Of a DNA stretch of 64,000 nt, positions 21,431-34,539 are shown piece after piece. The notes beneath the pieces are model-generated. The model searched no databases and had not been told where the DNA came from. It worked only from the letters and a program-made list of their open reading frames with translations. How positions within the stretch are numbered: the stretch's first letter is position 1; each line of letters opens with the position of its first letter. The stretch is from Porodaedalea pini (taxonomy: Eukaryota > Basidiomycota > Agaricomycetes > Hymenochaetales > Hymenochaetaceae): the NCBI GenBank assembly GCA_002794775.1, contig NBAY01000009.1, forward strand, positions 558,001 to 622,000, in the 5' to 3' direction. The position numbers and the translations under genes are program-made.

Positions 21431-24400
21431 ATATCTGACTGACTTCGCCAAAGAGCGAGTCGCGCCCGACACCTCTTTTCAGCTAAACCCTTATACAGAT
21501 TGATCTTTTACTTTACCTGTTTCCGACACCCTGAGGCCAGACGCGCTGGCTTTCGCCGTCTCACCCTGAATGATGCTGTTGCAACTTGACTATTCGACCA
21601 TGTGCTAACTAGCAGGTATAGCGCTGAGAGGGTGCAATAGGAGCATGATACATTTTCTAAGCTCCATAAGCTGACGCTTGAGCGCCTTCACCGTTCATAA
21701 CTATTAGATAACATCTGGACGACTTGATTCATCTCACTTGTGGCGGAGCGGGAAGTGAGGATATACCGAACGTCTAGGTGCGGGCTATTTTACTTGAACC
21801 ATTTCGATCTCGATATCCGTATTGTAGCTCCGATAAATATCTGGACATGGCCTGCCTCCTGTGCGGCGGCTCGCACTTAGCTTCCAGAAATGACTTTGAC
21901 TGCATCAGTGATAAATCTGAGCTTGGAAAGACAACCGGATATGTCGAACTCTCTTCACCGAGCTGATGCACTGCCGCTCCGATCTGATCATCAGTAGTAA
22001 ACATATCTGCGCTCACTGTTGCGAGGGCGTCTTCAGCAAACTGATATTAATGGTTTCGTGTTGGCGCGACGAGAACCTGAAAGAGCAGTCCAGTCGTGAG
22101 TGCTAAATGTTATTGGCGCCAGTGTATCGCGCTGAACAGATGTATTCCAGTGTATGTTCCTCGTGCGCGCACCACCGCAATCTGACGCTTCAACGATGCG
22201 TCCAAAGGAACGCAAATAACTCGAACTGTTCTGGTAAGGCCGGAACATTGTGCGTGATCCACTTTCGCTTGCTGACTGTCAAAGAAACAAGCGAACTAAC
22301 AAAGAGCAGAAGTTAATGTACCCACTACCTCGCGCAGGGAACATGCATGTAGACTAGCGAGACACGCTTGTGCTAGGAGAAGAGCAAAGAAAAACACAGA
22401 GGCAAGTAGGTCGGACCGTAACTATTTTAATTCAAACTCGTTGTGCGGCTCCGGCGTTGAGCACAAGGACCTACGGTATTAGTGAACGTAATAGGTACGA
22501 CTTGCAATTTGTTATGTATGCGCGTCTTTCTACGACCCTCATGGAATCGTTAATGGCTTAGAACTTTGGAGAAATATTCCTTGGGTGTATGAGCGACTAA
22601 CATGGCCTTACGAGCTCATGCTACCTTGCATTGACTACTTCGCGACAATGGAGAAATGCTACCTGCGCTTTCAGAACAGTGCAAAGATTTGATCACACTG
22701 GCACCTACTAGCAGGCTAGTGCCTCTTCTACGATATAAAGTCCCTTTTTGTCAGGCATATCATACAGCACCAAAACAGTAGTTCAAGAGCTCGAAACAGT
22801 AGGACTCTGCTTTCGAGACCACCATTTAGTGTCGGATCAAAAGGATGGAATCTGAGGAGGGAGCTAGGAGCCAAACGCGGGCTAGACAAAAGCGGAAGCG
22901 GAAATTTGATTTTGAAAGACGTATGGAACAAGGAGAAGTTAGATGTACATGTTCGAGAAGTTGGGGCCGAAGTAGGATGATTCGAATTGTAGTCCGACAA
23001 GAATGGTCCTTTTGTGAGGTAAACACAGGTAAGGCGAATAGTGATGTCATTGCGCTTGCAAAGGTGGAAGTCATTCAGAGCATACAACTCTCCGAATGAA
23101 TATGGATTGAAGCATGCTTGATCAAACTAGGAAAGCCTAGCGGAAGAACGACATGATCATATTGCAGCAGGACAGGGTGGAGAGGCACCGGCTAAAAGCA
23201 GCTTGCGATGAGCACACGGCTTTTGTTTAGACGACACGGGGACCTGCACAAGTCGTCAGTCCTGTGGATAAAAGGCGATATCAGGTACGGAACCTGATGC
23301 TCTTCAAAAGATCGAGAACGAGGTTATAAGAGCGGATAAACACATACCAAGCGGTCCAGAGACAAGAATGAGAAGAATTGAATAACTGGTATGGAACAGC
23401 AACGTAAGAAGGAAGCCACCGGATGAAGCGGATTCTCATGAACAGCTGTGGCCTTCGTCATATTCAGTGCAGCCCCGCATTTCAATCTCGCTCTCTTGTC
23501 ACATCGAGATCAAGGTACTGTGTAACCTTCCCATGCAGCTTCGGAAAATAAATGGAAGCTGGTGAGGGAGTTCGATTGATGGCGCGTGCAAGCGGGAAGA
23601 GTGGTGTGTGTCGGAAGCGACTCGTATTGAACAAAGAACTTCTGCGCCGGTGAAGGAAATGCGGGAACTTCAAGAGTCGGGAGCGTGTAATATGGATGCC
23701 ATTTCGTCACGTAGAAAGCAAGACTGTATAAGCCAAGAAGGCAAGTCGAGAACTATCAAATTGATTCATGTAACAATGAAACTACATCGAGACATCAGGT
23801 AGCTTGTGAGGGATCTGACTGCGACGCAGCTCGGAGCGTGCTCTAGAAGACAATAAACTTTGCGCGCACGGAGTCTGGAAGGTGTTCATTCCCTGATTAC
23901 AAGTATAAGTGTGTTGAAAGAGCAGTAGATAGAAGTTTGGTAAAGTAAAGATCGAGGGGGAAAAACGCTTGGAAGGGCGTACGAACGCGTTCGGAGACAA
24001 TTATCTATCGGGACAGTTTGTGCAGACAGAAGACGATCACTGGTCTTGTCCAAGCCAAAATACAAGCGGCTTCATTCCTTAAGATGGGAGCAATGGATCT
24101 CTATGTTGCGAGGTAAATTTATAAAATCCAAGACAGTAGACTAAGTGGGAGCGTGTGTCTCAACCTATAAAAAGGTAATAGCTACAGAAGCGTATGGCTC
24201 CCTGTAGACTGAGGAGTCCCGCAATAGTCGTATCATGTTTATCTTGACGGTGTGCTTTGCAAGTTGCAACATCCCCTGTACGCGCAGCCTTCCATGGAAA
24301 TGCGCGGAGATATACTCGTACAACCAATTAGCAGACAAAGTCTTCTTCACAAAAGTCAACGTAAGGCGAGCTCATGTAGTTCGTTTCGATGGAGGGTGGC

Positions 24401-25324
24401 CGTGCTGATACCGGTACTGGACCTCATTTGTGCCGTGCGCACCATCTCCAGGTAATGGAGATTAGCAAAGACGAGTTCTGGTGCGGCCGGATACGCGAGT
24501 CATCGCTGGACTCGGACCACTTGATATTGAAATGTCCCGCCGCCGTCGACACACACTTGTAGATGTCGAAGGATTATTCTTGGGAGATGAATAAGCAACA
24601 CCGCGGACAGACTACTATTACTTCGTGAACAGTGTCGTACTCCGTTCGAAGGCTGTGTCCGCTGGCATACAGTCTAGGAGGTAGTGAGCTTCCTGGAAGC
24701 TGAATATGTACAGCTCTCTTCGCCGAGCTCGCATTTATCTGGCCGTCATATATCTCATCTGTTTTTACAGTTGAGAACGTATTTGGCATAAAGCTAAGAA
24801 CGGCACATGCTGAATACAGGTAGAAGTCCGTAGCGAGTATAGAGTTCTCATATCCAAAAAAGGTGTTCCTGTGCATTCTCCCTTCGTAAGCTCGTAATTT
24901 TTAGTGCTTTAGTGATACATTGACTGAACATGAGTGGTTCAGCTTAGATGGACTGTTCCGCGTGAGGCTGCGCAGAATCCAATCTCAGTTGCCGACAGTC
25001 GAAGTACCAGGAAAGTCAAGGAGCCGAGAGGAGTAAAAGCTAGACATGCCACTGCCTTGCACAGGGAGTGTGTACGAAGAGTGGTCAAATATGCGTTAAT
25101 TGTACTAGGAGAAGACGTGAAAAACACAGGTGAACAGAGGCCGGGTGGCACGCGACTCGAACATTACATAAGAATCTGATCCCGTAAAACGATTGCTGCC
25201 TCTCTCTCGTTGTTGGTCGTGCCCTCTCTGCCTCGCCCCGGGATTTCTCAATCGTCACTGTCGTCACCGATTTCATACTTTCTTCACGATAGATACACCT
25301 CTTGCACATAACGTGTGGTCAACC
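21431..25324. other. Long gene-free interval
   Basis: 3.9 kb with no supportable gene on either strand. Frames are short (under 120 codons), overlap randomly and show no motifs. No transposase or reverse-transcriptase signature, tandem array or terminal repeat was noticed. It could be old transposon debris, or carry a long non-coding transcript upstream of RAS1. Confidence 0.4.
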
Positions 25325-26303
25325 ATGCAAGCTAGGGTCGGTAGTCCGCACGCATACCCTAACTGCAGGATTGAGATACTGACGACTACATCAGGCCCAG
25401 TTTCTCAGAGAATACAAGCTCGTCGTCGTCGGTGGAGGCGGTAAGTAGCATACCTCGTCTATCTGTGTCACACTCGCTGATTTAATCCTAGGTGTCGGCA
25501 AGTCGGCTCTCACCATCCAGTTCATTCAAAGTCACTTCGTGGATGAATACGATCCAACCATCGAGGGTACATTGCATCGCTAACATTCGGGCACGCATGA
25601 AGCTCACATATTCTGCTCTTAGACTCGTATCGCAAGCAGTGCGTGATCGACGATGAAGTCGCTTTGCTCGACGTGCTCGACACGGCGGGACAAGAGGAGT
25701 ATGGGTATGTATTCGCAAAATCTTGCCTTTCAAGCTTATTGCTAACAAGATTTACAGCGCTATGCGTGAGCAGTATATGCGCACAGGCGAGGGCTTCCTT
25801 CTCGTCTACTCCATTACATCTCGCAGCTCGTTCGAGGAAATCAGTACATTCCATCAGCAGATTCTCCGAGTCAAGGACAAGGACTCCTTCCCTGTCATTG
25901 TTGTTGCGAACAAGTGTGATCTGGAGTATGAGCGCCAGGTCGGAATGAACGGTCCGTCTTCGTGCTCTTGTTGATTGTTACGCAGTGATACTGATGCGCT
26001 ATTCTTCTCGACTCCCAGAGGGCCGTGATCTTGCGAAGCATTTCAACTGCAAGTTCATCGAGACGTCTGCAAAGCAGCGTATCAACGTAGACGAGGCTTT
26101 CTCCAACCTTGTTCGCGAAATTAGGAGATACAACAAGGTTAGAGTCTGCTTTCTATGTAGTTGTTAAGCGCCTTCTCAAGAGGATTTGATTATAGGAACA
26201 GCAGACTGGCCGTCCGTTAGCTCCCTCTCAACCTGGAGTGTACAATCCTCAGAGCTCTCCGGATGAGTCTTCCGGCTGCTGTGGGTGCTGTGTTGTCGTT
26301 TAA
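25325..26303 (+). CDS. RAS1: Ras1 small GTPase
   Basis: Ras1 is a membrane-anchored switch upstream of cAMP and MAPK signalling, controlling morphogenesis and mating in basidiomycetes. Seven exons (25325-25336, 25395-25440, 25492-25566, 25623-25704, 25758-25951, 26019-26137, 26196-26303) give 211 residues. All G boxes are present: P-loop GGGGVGKS, switch [26 protein letters not shown] and ETSAK. The C terminus ends CCGCCVVV, a CaaX farnesylation box (CVVV) with neighbouring cysteines that may be palmitoylated. The glycine before AMREQYMR replaces the serine seen in human Ras. The first exon codes only MQAR. Confidence 0.97.
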
Positions 26304-26723
26304 AGCATTGACTTCATTATACCACTTCGGAGAAGATATGAATCCAATAAATCTTCCGTCTACCTTCCTTTCGGCCGTTGATGACCTTCTTCGGCGTGTC
26401 ATGTCTATCATTTGCTTCTACGTCCTTCTACTACACTTTGTACTTATGAGGTTTCATTACCTGCTAACTTGCGCTCCATGTCCACCGTTTCTTTCCATCC
26501 CATGCCTTTCTTTAAGCCGGATACGCAACAAAGCATGCACAACCTTTTCCATTTCTCTGTTACGCTGTTTTCTTCTTGCAAATATTGTTTTCTGGAAAAC
26601 TGTACAATTACATGATGCTATGTATATAGCTTAGAGGTGAAGACTCAGGAACAAGGTGGTCATTTTTCAAGCGAAGGACGTAGGCTTTGAATCTCGAGTG
26701 AAGTCACAAAGGGTAGAGTCGAT
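26304..26723. other. Convergent intergenic region RAS1 / CIA30
   Basis: 420 bp between two convergent genes. It holds both 3' ends, with T-rich and AATAAA-like sequence. No further feature is seen. Confidence 0.4.
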
Positions 26724-27860
26724 TTACTGCATTCGATCCCGTCGCCATGACTCTTCTTCGGAAAGCTCGATATCATCACCATGCTGATCAACTACCAGGA
26801 GTGTGTCAGCGTGGGTAGACTGAGATGATGGAATGTGCTTACCTATCGGCGGTGTATGGACGTCTTCCTGATTGACGGCTTTGATGGAATCGAGACCGAG
26901 CTCAAAGGGGCCCTCGACGCCGGCGTTTCCGCCCAATAGTGAGATACCCAGCCAACGTATTTTTTCCTCTTCCAGAGTTACTTGCGATGCTCGGCCTGTA
27001 GCGAGCTCGCCGTAGCTGGTGAGTGCAAACGCAGAGAAAGGAATCTGGGAGGCGGCGGGAGCTCTTGTCAGGACAGTTGAGTAAAAGGAAGGAGCCGAAG
27101 AACTAGAAAAGAAACAGGAGGGGAGAACGCGATGGAGCCGAACGACCTACGAAAATGTCCTCCCACGATCCGTCATCCTTGCGGAAATACAAGCGATGCT
27201 GCCAGAGCTCGCCGGAAATCGGCGAGTCCGTCTGGAGATTGACAAAATACGCGTTGCGTGTGCGCGGGTGCCCGCCGGCGCGTATGCGCAGCGCAAGGTA
27301 CTCATGATTCGAGATGTCATCTGTCAACTCGCCAAATAGAGTCGGACGCGACTGTGTGTGCAAGCTGTGTAAATGAGGGACTCGGCGGCTCAAATGCGGG
27401 ATGCGGGACGTTACTTTACTGCGAAAGCCGGCGTAGCCGCCCCTGATCTTCCCGCGGAGGTCACTGCGCACGCCAAGGCGCATGTCGCCCCAGAAACGCG
27501 CCTTACCCTTCCCATTTGGATCGTGTGCGTCCGGCACAAAGTCGAGGCGTGCCGTGGACGTGCCCCCGATGTCGGAGTCGACACCAAGGGAGTAATTTTG
27601 GATGTCCTCTCTGGTGTTGAACGAGAGGAGTGGCATAGGAGATCGATTAGGCTGGTTCAGACCGTCCATACGAAGAGCTATAGTCATCCATGAGATGATT
27701 GAAATCCAAATACTGGATAGGCCTAGCATACCGCGCGACGTGTTGTCTCGTATGGTCTGGGTTGACCTTCCTGTATGTAAGACAAGTATCCGTTCCATAA
27801 AGCTCCAGAATAGTAGTACCTGTTCATTCTGGACATTAGGGACGCCCATTTCGATGCCAT
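26724..27860 (-). CDS. CIA30: Mitochondrial complex I intermediate-associated protein 30
   Basis: CIA30 (NDUFAF1) is a chaperone for assembly of respiratory complex I. Six exons (27820-27860, 27732-27766, 27415-27677, 27151-27351, 26843-27044, 26724-26791) give 269 residues. The family pattern is clear: N-terminal SRALRMDGLNQPNRSPMPLL, FNTREDIQNYSLGVDSDIGG, FWGDMRLGVRSDLRGKIRGG, SRPTLFGELTDDISNHEYLA, LRIRAGGHPRTRNAYFVNLQ, WEDIFIPFSAFALTSYGE and GISLLGGNAGVEGPFELGLD. The tail is acidic. The first two exons are short (41 and 35 nt); the ATG at 27860 gives MASKWASLMSRMNRSTQTIR, with mitochondrial-targeting character. The gene is divergent from the polymerase eta gene (188-bp gap). Confidence 0.95.
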
Positions 27861-28048
27861 TGCGGTCGACGTTGATTACAATGAGCAATGTCGTCCATGT
27901 CGTCAGAGTCTCATAGAGGCATTACGTATGAAGAAACACGTTACAGATAACATGTCACGAGATCAGTGTAACGTCGCGTTTTTGTCTCACACTGGCACGG
28001 TGGCAGTCGAATTTGTTAAGTTGTTCCCTTCATTGTGTAACTGCGACT
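27861..28048. promoter_or_regulatory. Divergent promoter region, CIA30 / DNA polymerase eta
   Basis: 188 bp between divergent start codons must hold both promoters. No specific site named. Confidence 0.45.
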
Positions 28049-30598
28049 ATGAGTGCAACACCGAGCTCGCCGACGAAGAAGGGGAAATTAAAACAATTCA
28101 GCTCTGACTTTGACGATCTCGACCCGGTCATCACCTATAGACATCTCCAGTCACCGATCATTGGTCCCAAACACCCGTTACGCATAGTGGCCCTGTGCGA
28201 CTGCAACGCGTTCTATGCCAACTGTGAACAAGTACGATTAGGTATCGATCCAGAGACACCTCTCGTCGTGCTGCAATGGGGAATGCTTATCGCTGTGAAC
28301 TACCCTGCGCGCAAGTTTGGGATCTCGCGCATGGACAAGGTGGACGACGCTCGGAAACGGTGTCCTGATCTCGTTGTGATCCACGTCGCGACATACGCTC
28401 AAGGCGAAAGCGAACCGAAGTACTGGGATAAGCCTGACATTAAGACACACAAGGTTCGGCCTGAACTTGCTTCGTACTCACGCAACTGCAATTGAAGCCC
28501 TAATGTGAATGCTCTCCCTAAGATTTCCTTGGATCTGTATCGGCGTGAAAGCATCAAGATCCACAACATGCTCAAAGAGCTATTGCCTACCGGAGAAGTC
28601 GGTACGGATACATCGTTTTATTGCAAGCCTTCTGGTTGTCAACACTCAAATTACTACGTGAACAGAGAAAGCCTCAATTGACGAAGCCTTCATTGACTTC
28701 TCTATTCCCGTGCGCGATGCCATTCTGGAACGATATCCTTATCTCGCTGAGCCACCCCCTGATGTACCAAATGGACTAGATGCTCCCCTTCCCCCGCCTC
28801 CTCGGATATCTTGCACAGGATTGGGAAATCTAATTCCGGTAGACCCCTCGAAACTTGATCCAGAGAAAGAAGTGACTACTGAGCTTGTAGAAGAGATCGA
28901 GAGAGATGAGCCCGTGACTTGGCATGATGTGGGACTCGTAATAGCAGCAGAGCTAATGGCAGGTATGCGTAGAGAAGTGCACGAAAAGCTTGGCTATTTG
29001 ACATCTGCGGTGCGAGTCACCTTATCTCCCAACATCTTGGTTCTCACTCTAGCATGCAGGGTATAGCACGGAACAAGTTTTTGGCTAAACTCGCCGCCTC
29101 TTATCGCAAATTCAACACGCAGAACATCTTGCGGAACTCGGCTATACCAGGCTTTCTCAGGCCCATGCCATTCCAAAAGGTATGTAGCACGAGCTATGTG
29201 CGAAGGCACATTCTAATTATAATGTCGTCTCCCGTCTTAGATACGCTTCCTCGGTGGGAAGTTGGGCAAAGCTCTCGCAAACGAGTACGATGTATCGACT
29301 GTGGGAGACTTGTTGTGAGCATAGCTTCCGTTGGGTTTCGATTGAAGGGCTTATCATCGTCTGCTTCTGCGTATGTAGAACTATCACTATTGGTGAGAGC
29401 AAATGCAGATCGGAGTTATTCGATTCTAACGCAATCCAGACGAGATGCAGTCCAAGTTCGGAGAGTCTTCCATCTGGGTGTATGAGATCCTACGGTACGG
29501 TCTGGCCACCTCTTCCTGTCTAACAAGCTATTTCCTGACAGTCTGAGCAGTGGAATTGATCGCGCTGAAGGTAGGGTCAAACTCGGTATTTTTTTTGCAA
29601 AAACTTATCGTTGGCTCCCGCAGTGAAAGAAAAGGCTGTAATTAACAAATCAATGAACGCCTCGAAGAATCTGCCTAAACCCATCACGAAACTTTCTGAG
29701 GGTCCGCATTGGATCCGCATGCTTGCGGCGGAGCTCGCCATTCGACTTAATGAAGCTCGCAAGAAGACACCAGGCTTATGGCCACGCACGCTCTGTCTGC
29801 ACATCAGGCAAGGGTGGAGCGTTATGCGGTCGAAGCAGCAACCGTTTCCGCCGCCACGGTCCAGTGTGACGGTGGATTTTATGACCGGCGAGGCCGAGAA
29901 GTTGTGGAAGGAGATAGTGGGGAACGACATTCTGTGGGATGGGAAGAAGGGCATGAAGGTGACGACTCTAAACTTAAGCTTGACAGGAATAGGCTGGACG
30001 GAGGAAGGGCAGAGGAACATCCAAGGTTTTTTCCGTGCGAAGACGCCAGTGGGTACTGAGCGGGCGGCTTCAGAAGGTGTAGCCGGTCCGAGTACAATTG
30101 TTAACGGAGGCGAAATGATGCGCAAGCGGAGCCAGAGTGCGAGTCCTGGCATGGACGAAGGGGAGATCATCGCTCTCGACATCAAAGACGGTAAGCGTCG
30201 ATAATTAAGCCTTTTGGAAAGCTAATCTGATGTGAAGTACAGACCTAGATGGCGAGAGCGATCGATATTCGTTTACATGCTCCCGCTGCCGCAAGACTAT
30301 ATCTTTGCCTCCGCAGTCACGGAAGCAACTCACGAACACTGATATCAATGGCAACCTTCTAGTCGATGATATCAAAGAATTGCAGCGGAATGCGCTCGTG
30401 AATCTTCGCTTGGAGCATGACGATTATCATTTCGCGCAAGATCTTGCTCGCCAGGACGGTCGTCCGATTACCACCGCGTCGTCCTCCAGGAAACCGAGCT
30501 CCAGGCCGTTATCGCCCTCCCGACAAACGAAGAAAAGGAAGAAGGAGAAACAACCGGAGGGCATCGCCAAGTTCTTTATCAAGAAGGCAAAGTCATGA
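28049..30598 (+). CDS. RAD30: DNA polymerase eta (Rad30-type Y-family)
   Basis: Pol eta replicates past UV photoproducts. Ten exons: 28049-28453, 28523-28601, 28666-29009, 29060-29179, 29241-29314, 29379-29392 (14 nt), 29440-29494, 29551-29570 (20 nt), 29624-30190 and 30243-30598. Palm motifs are CDCNAFYANCEQVRLGIDPE and KASIDEAFIDFS (catalytic acidic residues). Also present are GIARNKFLAKLAASYRK, the helix-hairpin-helix region IRFLGGKLGKALANEYDVST, and the little-finger domain (KSMNASKNLPKPI). The C terminus has a zinc/ubiquitin-binding module (FTCSRCRKTISL with EHDDYHFAQDLA) and a terminal PIP-like box GIAKFFIKKAKS. The tail domains are diagnostic for eta rather than kappa. Confidence 0.95.
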
Positions 30599-31627
30599 TG
30601 ACTCTGAAATTTCTGGGTTTCGTTCATTGGAAGTTATTTGAGCTCTGCACTGGGGCGGGCGGGATCTGTAGTCATAAGTTATTTCCATTAACACTATTGT
30701 CGTTGTATGCATCGTGAAAGTATCATGGTTGTCATGTCTTGTCGCATCTGTATTCCATCACCATCGCAATGATTTTTGATTTTTTGATTTTTTTTACCGA
30801 CTGGAATCTCGAATAGGAAGGGAGGACCCACAATGTAGACGATTGTTTGCCGATACAGCGCTTAAAACTTACTCTTGTACCTCTCTGACGTCGAGAAATA
30901 TTGATGACTAGCTCTAAACTCTTCGCCTGAACTGTCGACCTGCCAGTGTCTTAAGCTGGTTGCTCAGGGACTGTGTGCTCCGATGTAAATGTTGGACCGT
31001 CTTCAAGATGCGCATTTGTCTCACTTGGGCACTGCATCCAGAGATGTTCGTGGGTGTTCGGTTGGACTACTCATCACTACCTGTCATGATGAACTCCCAC
31101 CGACGGTCAAAGAGCATTGAGAGGCCAATAGCCTCTGGCGTCGGCCAAGCGGCATCTTTGATGGCCCCATATGCAGTGTTTCTCACGTCCTCGATTCTGA
31201 AGCTCCCGTGGATGCGGGTACCCTTTCAGACCGGATTGCCGTAGCTACGCCCGGCGTATCAGTCGAGAAGCGCGCGAGTTTGGACGGGGGCGCTGCTCAA
31301 TATCATATATACCGTCAGAGCCAAGAATGCACTGGGTCCTGCTTTCTGGTCGAGGCCGTCTCGCTCCTTTCTCTCAGGTCTCGTTTTCTTGTCTTTTCAT
31401 CTTCGCTCTTCTTTCTTTGGCCTGAGGTCGACGTTGTACCTTTATTCTACTCCTTATTTTGTCTTCTTAGCAAGTCGACGATCTTTCAGACCTAGCGCCG
31501 AGCGCCCTTTAAAAGGACTTGAGTCTCGCTACCGCACAATAGCCAGCCAGCCAGCTTTCGTCCCTGTCCGGCACAGACTCACATTCTTTATTTTATTCTT
31601 TGCTATCTTATTCGCCGCTTAGAGATC
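30599..31627. other. Intergenic, upstream of receptor gene
   Basis: 1 kb without a recognisable gene. Contains a TTTTTTGATTTTTTGATTTT-type tract at about 30775-30797 and, just before the next start, a pyrimidine-rich leader (31360-31625), typical of a fungal promoter. Confidence 0.4.
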
Positions 31628-34539
31628 ATGGCCGCGGAATTTTACAAGTTCACTTCTGGGGAGAAGACTATAGCAATTGTAAGCCAGCTCTTTCGTTCCG
31701 GTTCTAGAATAAGGGACCCTTGCTCATATTGCTCCAGATTGTTGGAGTAGCAGCGAGCATTTCCGTCTCCAGTGTTCTCATTCTTTTAGCGAGGGTCGGC
31801 ATCGCTACTATCCGACCACTCACCCAGGGACTGAAGGGACGGAAAGACTCGAGGGAGGCACTGTTCTTTCGAACGCAGCTCGGCGCGTATGTCGCGTGCC
31901 TCTTGTTAGCGAACCTCTTGAGCGGATCGGCTGGTTTCTTCGGATTCTCATGGGCAGAGCAGGGGGGCATAACCACTGGTGAGTAATCGATAATTCAACC
32001 TTGGATCGAGAAACTCTCTAAAATTTAATTCTCGTACAGGATCTGAGTGTACCGCGCAAGGTAGAGCAGTTGAATAGTATGAATCCATCGCCCTTTGCTG
32101 ATTTGATGTCATAGGTTCTCTTATTCAAATAGGAGACTTCGCAGGAGCCTACTTCACAGCCGTCATTGCCATCCATACATTCCAATCCCTGGTCTTGCAC
32201 AAGCGCTATTCCGTCTGGGTGGTCGTCTTCGCTGTAGCTCTCGGATGGGGAGGTGCGGTTGCTTTAGGTTCGTGTACTGAGAGATATCCTACAGAGACCC
32301 ACCTACTAAACAATCAACTGTTTTCCTTACTTTTAGGCACTGCGGTGACGACAATCAGCACCTCCGCTCACGGTCCTTTCTTCAGTAGCGTTGGCATGTG
32401 GTGTGCCATCTCTAGCGGGTACACTGTAGAGCAGTTTGTTGTTTACTACCTTCCAGTAAGCCTCCTTATCTCGGAATACTACAAAGCTGACGGCTTGAAT
32501 TCTCAGATTATTATTTCTGCATTCGTTACTGCTTCGTTATATGCACTTATCTATCTTTGTCTTCGCGGAACACTCGTTATTGGCGACGGCATCAAGCTCA
32601 ACTTATCTCCCGAGAACGTCCAAGGTTGGGCAGCTCGTTTGAACGGACGTGAGGAATACAGGCATTTCCTTTGTGCAATTATTAGGAGTCTGCTTTGGTT
32701 CCCTTTTGGTATGTTCAGAGGACGCTCTTTGTGGCAACCTGCGATTGCTCACTGTAAAATTTTAGCTTTTATCGTGCTCTTTCTTCCTGTCACGATTGCC
32801 GGACTCATGCGGATATCCGGTATTGACAATTCTGACGGACTACTAGCTCTTGCTGGCGTTACCGCGTCTCTCATCGGTGGGTAGCCTTTGTCCAGAAGTT
32901 TGACGACAATAACTCAGAATGCCATGTAGGTCTTGCAAATGTGCTGATTCTGTACAACACGATGAGGATTCTTCGACCCGCGATCAGCTCTCAAGCTTCT
33001 AGCATGGCATCAGAGAGTTTCTTCGTCCCGGAAGAGCGCAAGCCATCTCCCATAGAAGCGCCCAAATCTACGATATTCGACGAGAAACCTGTCGCGGCTC
33101 CTAGTCCGAGACCCATGCAGCATGGCAGATCGTTCCCGCCTCCGGTCTCGCGGGTTGGATCACCCATGTCGAGTACGGGCTCTGTATACGGTCTCCCTGC
33201 GACGCCGAGGAGCGGCAGGCAGCCGCTGGCGTCGCGCCTTTCCGAGGATCAGAGGACCGAGCACATGCCGACTCCGCAAATGAAGGAGATGTGGCTGCGT
33301 CACCAACGATCGAGTTCGAGCGTCGACAGCACGACAACGCTCCTGCGCACGACGACCCTTGGGCGACCGGGCCATTCGCGGAATCCCAGCACTTCCACGA
33401 GCTCCGAGAACATACATGCGCTTATTGGCAAGCCAATCATTCCCAGTGGTGAGATCAACAGGAGAGTCGATGCCGACATCATGAGTGTCCCAAGTCGGTC
33501 GCAGGCGACGAGCCCAGCTCCTGCTATCACGGTCACGCGTTCCATGACCCCTGGATCTGCCGGTCTGCCACCACCTCCCCGTCCGCCGCGAGGAGAGACG
33601 ATACGCGAGTCACTGCTTAATATCAACATGAAGCTCGCTGAAGCTGCTCCGCCAGCCCCACCCGTGCCACCCGTACCAACTGTTCCTTCGAATCGAAGCT
33701 CTAGATCTGTCTATACGCAGCCTGATGTGCCGTCAGACTCAAGGCGTGAAGAACATGAGTTCGTCGACTACGAATCGCCGACGCCGAAGACGCCTATGAC
33801 GTCGCGCAGCATGACTCACGTACAATCAACGCGCACATCTATGTCCTTCGAGCATGAAGATTTCGAGATCCACCGTGTTGACTCGCGCGAGCGCCTTCGC
33901 CCTGCAATCAGCGCAGTCGCGCGTGCACCCGCTTCCACGAACACGAGCCAGCCCTTCCCAACCAAGAACGCGATGGGGATGGCGAGTGCGGTGAGCCTGC
34001 CTGAGTCTGTAGGAGGCGCGAGCCTGAGCACGCGTGAGTCCGAGCGCGAGGATAGCCTGCATGCGGAGATCCGGAGCCGCGCGGATACGATGGAGAACGC
34101 GGAGGGCGCGTTGTCGTCAATCGCCTGGGCGTCGCTTGTAGCGCATGCAGCTGTGCGTGATGTGCTGACTGGCGATGCAGCGCTTGGGTCACCTGTAGAG
34201 TCGGATACGTGGGATGACGAGTTTACGCCACCGCTGAGGCCGAGGCGTACGAGTGATCTCCCGATGGTCCTGCGTCCTGGGACGCCTGAGTCTGCTGGAA
34301 AAGATATGTACTTCAGGTTCGACGCACTTGGTTCTCCGAGACAATCGCAGAAGGTCGCGGAAAGCACAGCTGAGAGGGACACGAACTTGAACTCGAACTT
34401 AAGTTCCAGTCCCCAAGTTCGGCAGATGCATTCCTCAAATGGCGTTGGCACGTCACCATACACACGAAAGGACGGTAGCCGACTTGGGCGCAGTGATACG
34501 AGGCTAACTCGGAGGGAAGGGCCGCCGAGGTATATCTAG
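31628..34539 (+). CDS. Seven-transmembrane Git3/CAR-like receptor with long C-terminal tail
   Basis: Eight exons (31628-31678, 31738-31978, 32040-32060, 32115-32267, 32337-32455, 32507-32708, 32766-32876, 32930-34539) give 835 residues. The first 310 contain about seven membrane spans: AASISVSSVLILLARVGI, LGAYVACLLLANLLSGSA, FTAVIAIHTFQSL, VWVVVFAVALGWGGAVAL, FVTASLYALIYLCL, FIVLFLPVTIAGL and GLLALAGVTASLIG. The pattern CTAQGSLIQIGDFAGAYFT after span 2 is typical of fungal GPCR-like proteins related to cAMP or glucose receptors. The last 520 residues are hydrophilic, Ser/Pro/Arg-rich and probably cytosolic and phosphorylated (APPAPPVPPVPTVPS). The ligand is unknown. The 21-nt third exon carries the conserved extracellular Cys. 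Confidence 0.82.

Noticed and set aside
21774..25179. Various frames of 60-120 codons on both strands
   Set aside because: No start context, motif or splice-consistent extension; lengths fit chance.
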